Shown piece after piece: positions 7,860 through 10,498 of a stretch of 10,498 bases of DNA. Origin of the DNA: an uncultured Planctomycetaceae bacterium. GTDB taxonomy: Bacteria; Planctomycetota; Planctomycetia; Pirellulales; UBA1268. Below the pieces are notes generated by a model. It was not told where the DNA came from, made no database searches, and saw nothing but the letters and a program-made list of their open reading frames with translations. The first letter of the stretch is position 1; every line of letters begins with the position of its first letter. The position numbers and the translations under genes were made by a program. Location: the NCBI GenBank assembly GCA_903949225.1, contig CAJAYZ010000564.1, positions 1-10,498 on the forward strand, written 5' to 3'.

Positions 7860-10498
7860 TCAACCTCCGGTCACGGCCTCCGTCACCTGCCGTCTGAGCT
7901 CCTTGTAGTCGGTCTTGCCCGTCCCAAGGACGGGGATCGCCTCGAGCTGGCGGACCTCATCGAGGCGCATCACGCCGCGGAGGCCGTCCTCGAGGAGGAT
8001 CTGGCTCGCCTCGCGGAGCGTGAGGGGAAAGGTCGTGAACAGCGCGATCTGGCGGCCGCCTGGCGTCTCGATCCCCTCCACCGCCACCTTCGGGCCGTTT
8101 TCGTCGGCAGGATAGCGCTTTGAAAACGGCTCTTCGAGCGCCGGCAGCGAGATCATCTCTCCCCCCGCCTTGAGGAACCGCTTCAGCCGTCCCTTGAAGG
8201 CAAGCCAGTTGTCGGCATCGGCAACGACAAGATCGCCGGTGCGGTACCACTGCTTCCCTTCGAGCTCGACAAACGGCGATGGGCCGTCGTGATTGAGATA
8301 TCCGGAGAAGATCGACGGCCCCGAAGCGAGGAGCATTCCTGTCTCCCCTGTCGCCACCGGCTCGCCCGAATCGACGTCGACGACGCGGATGTCGACGTTG
8401 CGCACCGGCCTGCCGATGAACCCCCGGCGCCGATCGGCGACCCGGTTGGCAGCGAGGACAGGAGAGCACTCGGTGATCCCGTAGCCCTCGAGGATCACTG
8501 CCTCCGGCGCGAGGGCCGCGGTGCGCTCGAAGACCGCATCCGGGCACCTCTCGGCCCCGGCGATGATCCGCCGCAGGCTCTTCAAGTCTCCTTCCTTGCT
8601 CACCGAGAGGATGTAGGAGAGGAAGGTCGGCGTCGTGAACAGCATCGTCGGCTGGAACGCCCGGATCGTCTCCACGAGGCCACGGGCATCGGTCGGATCG
8701 GCATGACGGACACTGCGGATGCCGGTGAGGTGGGGGAGGAGGACGTTGCCGGTGAGCCCGAAGCTGTGGAAGGGCGGAAGAAACCCGAGGAGCGAATCGG
8801 CCGCCGTCACCTCGAGGACCTCGAGAGAGTCTGCGATGTTCGTGATCAGGTTGGTGTGCGAGAGGGGAACGGTCTTTGGCGCGCTCTCCGATCCGGACGT
8901 GAAAAGGAACACCGCCGGTTCGTCGGGATCCTGCTTGGGGAGCCCGCGGAGAATCGCCCCGGAGTTCAGGATCGTGCCGAGGAGCGTCGAGATCTGCTCC
9001 GCCTTCCCGATCCCTCCGCGGATCGTCTCGAGGTATTCATACGGCGCCCCGGGCACCTCGATGCCGAGCCGGTCGACGAGCTTCTTCGAGGTGATGATCC
9101 GCTGCGTCCCGGTCACCTTGACGCCATGAGCGAGATTCGCCGGGCCGGTCGTCCAGTTCATCATCACCGGGGTTTTGCCCGCCATGTGGAGGGCGAAGAA
9201 GACGATGTCGGCGGCGACGCTCGCCGGCAGCATGACGCCGACATGCTTCTCCGGCCAGGCCGCGAACCGGCGCGCCATGAGGCTCGCCCCGACGAGGAGC
9301 CGACGCGACGGAAGCACCCCGGAGATCCGATCGGCGACGGCCGGCTCCTTCGGGGCCACAAGCGCCCGGCGCACGAACGCCTCGGCGACGGTGCCAGCAA
9401 GCACCGCCGGCGCATCGGTCGATCGCGGCAGCGCGAACCAGGCCGCCGGCACCGGGATCACCTCCTCCTTAGCCCCGCCGGAAAGCTTCCCGTCAGCGAG
9501 CGCCCACAGCTCGCCGAGGGTGTTGAGGACGGAGGGGTTGTGGAAGCCGAACTGCTGCTCGACTTTGAGCGTGGCATCCATCCGATCGAGGCTGTCCATC
9601 CCGAGGGCCTCGAGCGTCGTGTCGAAGGCGAGCTCGCGGGGATCGAGTTCGCGGCCGAGATGCCCCTGGACGAGATCGTTCACCAGCCGGATCGTCTTCG
9701 GATCGATCGTCGCCGGGTCGATCAACGGGAGCGCGGCGCCGGCGGCGTAGTGCCCCGCGGTCGGGCCGAAGAAGTGACTGTAGCGCACGAACGCCGGCTG
9801 CTGCGGGCCATCGACGTTGTACCAGCCCTCGAGGAAGGCGTTCGTCTGCTCGCGCGACGCTTTGGGGAGCGTCCTCTTGGGAAGCACCTCGACGTGGATC
9901 GTCACCTTCCGGCGCGGCAGAAAGACCAAGAGCGCCGCCAGGGCCCAGCCGAGATTCCGCAGCATCGTCGGCACGAGGCTCGGTGGAGCGCCGGTGGCGG
10001 CGCACCCGAAGCTGCTCCCCCACAGGCCGCGGGTTCGCACGAGGACGACATTGAGATCGGGGCAGCGCGAGAGGAGTTCATGGACAGCGCGGGCCGAGCC
10101 GACCACCTCGGCGTTGCCGCGCTGGAGTCGCCCGGAGGGATAAATCAAAAAGCTGTCGCCGCGGCCGATCCGCGCGACAACGGCGTCGATCATCTCGAGG
10201 GTCTTGGCCTGGGCGTCGCGGCTCTGCGCGGAGAGATCGGGCACCTCGAAGGCATCGACCATGGCCATCAACGGCCGCAGCGGCAGCAGCCGGTAGATGC
10301 CGCTGAAGACGAGGGGACGCAGCGCCTTGCCGAGCCGGAGGTGGGAGAGCACCAGAGGCGGATCGATGTAGGCCGGGTGGTTGGGGAGGACGAGCGTCGG
10401 CCCCTTGAGCGTGGAGAGCCCCTCGGCCCCCTCCACCGTGACCCGGTAGCGGAGCCGGAGAAGAATCCCGGAGATCGTCCAGAAAAGCCGGTTGAGCA
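7860..10498 (-). CDS. Aas-like fusion: PlsC acyltransferase + ACP + acyl-ACP synthetase (5' end outside window)
   Basis: The frame stays open to the right edge, so 878 complete codons are visible and the true start is beyond the window. Numbers below count from the GTG at 10436, which is probably internal because NRLFWTISG...LRYRV upstream matches PlsC N-termini. Residues 1-190 are an acyltransferase: NHPAYID (His20, Asp25) is the catalytic HX4D motif; motif III reads YPSGR (100-103) where E. coli Aas has FPEGR. A hydrophobic stretch lies at ~158-174. Residues ~235-315 are an acyl carrier domain with GMDSLD, Ser282 being the phosphopantetheine site. Residues ~340-858 are an AMP-forming ligase: TSGSESAPK (513-521), GYGITECSP (Glu656), YRTGDL (Asp735), AGGEMISL, and GTGKTDY with catalytic Lys841. 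The ligase resembles E. coli Aas closely. Likely role: ATP-dependent activation of fatty acids onto ACP and acylation of lysophospholipid at the inner membrane. Confidence 0.92.
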   Translation of the reverse strand, partial: LNRLFWTISGILLRLRYRVTVEGAEGLSTLKGPTLVLPNHPAYIDPPLVLSHLRLGKALRPLVFSGIYRLLPLRPLMAMVDAFEVPDLSAQSRDAQAKTLEMIDAVVARIGRGDSFLIYPSGRLQRGNAEVVGSARAVHELLSRCPDLNVVLVRTRGLWGSSFGCAATGAPPSLVPTMLRNLGWALAALLVFLPRRKVTIHVEVLPKRTLPKASREQTNAFLEGWYNVDGPQQPAFVRYSHFFGPTAGHYAAGAALPLIDPATIDPKTIRLVNDLVQGHLGRELDPRELAFDTTLEALGMDSLDRMDATLKVEQQFGFHNPSVLNTLGELWALADGKLSGGAKEEVIPVPAAWFALPRSTDAPAVLAGTVAEAFVRRALVAPKEPAVADRISGVLPSRRLLVGASLMARRFAAWPEKHVGVMLPASVAADIVFFALHMAGKTPVMMNWTTGPANLAHGVKVTGTQRIITSKKLVDRLGIEVPGAPYEYLETIRGGIGKAEQISTLLGTILNSGAILRGLPKQDPDEPAVFLFTSGSESAPKTVPLSHTNLITNIADSLEVLEVTAADSLLGFLPPFHSFGLTGNVLLPHLTGIRSVRHADPTDARGLVETIRAFQPTMLFTTPTFLSYILSVSKEGDLKSLRRIIAGAERCPDAVFERTAALAPEAVILEGYGITECSPVLAANRVADRRRGFIGRPVRNVDIRVVDVDSGEPVATGETGMLLASGPSIFSGYLNHDGPSPFVELEGKQWYRTGDLVVADADNWLAFKGRLKRFLKAGGEMISLPALEEPFSKRYPADENGPKVAVEGIETPGGRQIALFTTFPLTLREASQILLEDGLRGVMRLDEVRQLEAIPVLGTGKTDYKELRRQVTEAVTGG

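Overview
The window looks like a high-GC chromosomal segment from a planctomycete. The grounds are an SHD1-domain secreted protein with WD40-like repeats, a Tat-exported Gfo/Idh/MocA oxidoreductase with the long C-terminal domain common in that phylum, and mostly weak Shine-Dalgarno sites. This is inference from protein families; no rRNA or other phylogenetic marker is present. A hand-counted 60-nt sample inside the glycosidase-like gene (5041-5100) is 68% GC. Samples in the leftmost gene are 52% (481-540) and 45% (601-660).

Layout, left to right. (1) Positions 1-963 (+) hold the 3' part of an acyltransferase-3/SGNH O-acyltransferase, cut by the window edge and lower in GC than the rest. (2) Positions 964-1178 are a convergent intergenic region with two hairpins and no recognisable gene. 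(3) Positions 1179-3176 (-) encode a secreted SHD1/WD40-like protein of unknown role. (4) Positions 3177-3412 are a divergent promoter region. (5) Positions 3413-4819 and 4876-7101 (+) form a likely two-gene operon: a Tat-exported NAD(P)-dependent sugar-type oxidoreductase followed by a secreted clan GH-D-like glycosidase candidate. (6) The 23 nt after it hold a compact hairpin between convergent genes. (7) Positions 10498-7125 (-) form a likely three-gene operon. It starts with a large PlsC-ACP-acyl-ACP synthetase fusion (Aas-like, 5' end outside the window), followed by a 90-aa two-helix membrane protein with a C-terminal zinc ribbon and a VOC/glyoxalase protein.

The + strand pair suggests extracytoplasmic carbohydrate processing, possibly through an oxidised sugar intermediate. 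The right-hand gene is a self-contained lipid acyl-activation and transfer enzyme: it appears to carry its own acyl carrier domain between the acyltransferase and ligase domains, unlike E. coli Aas, which uses a separate ACP. This is the most unusual architecture in the window. I saw no tRNA, rRNA, CRISPR array, insertion sequence or prophage gene.
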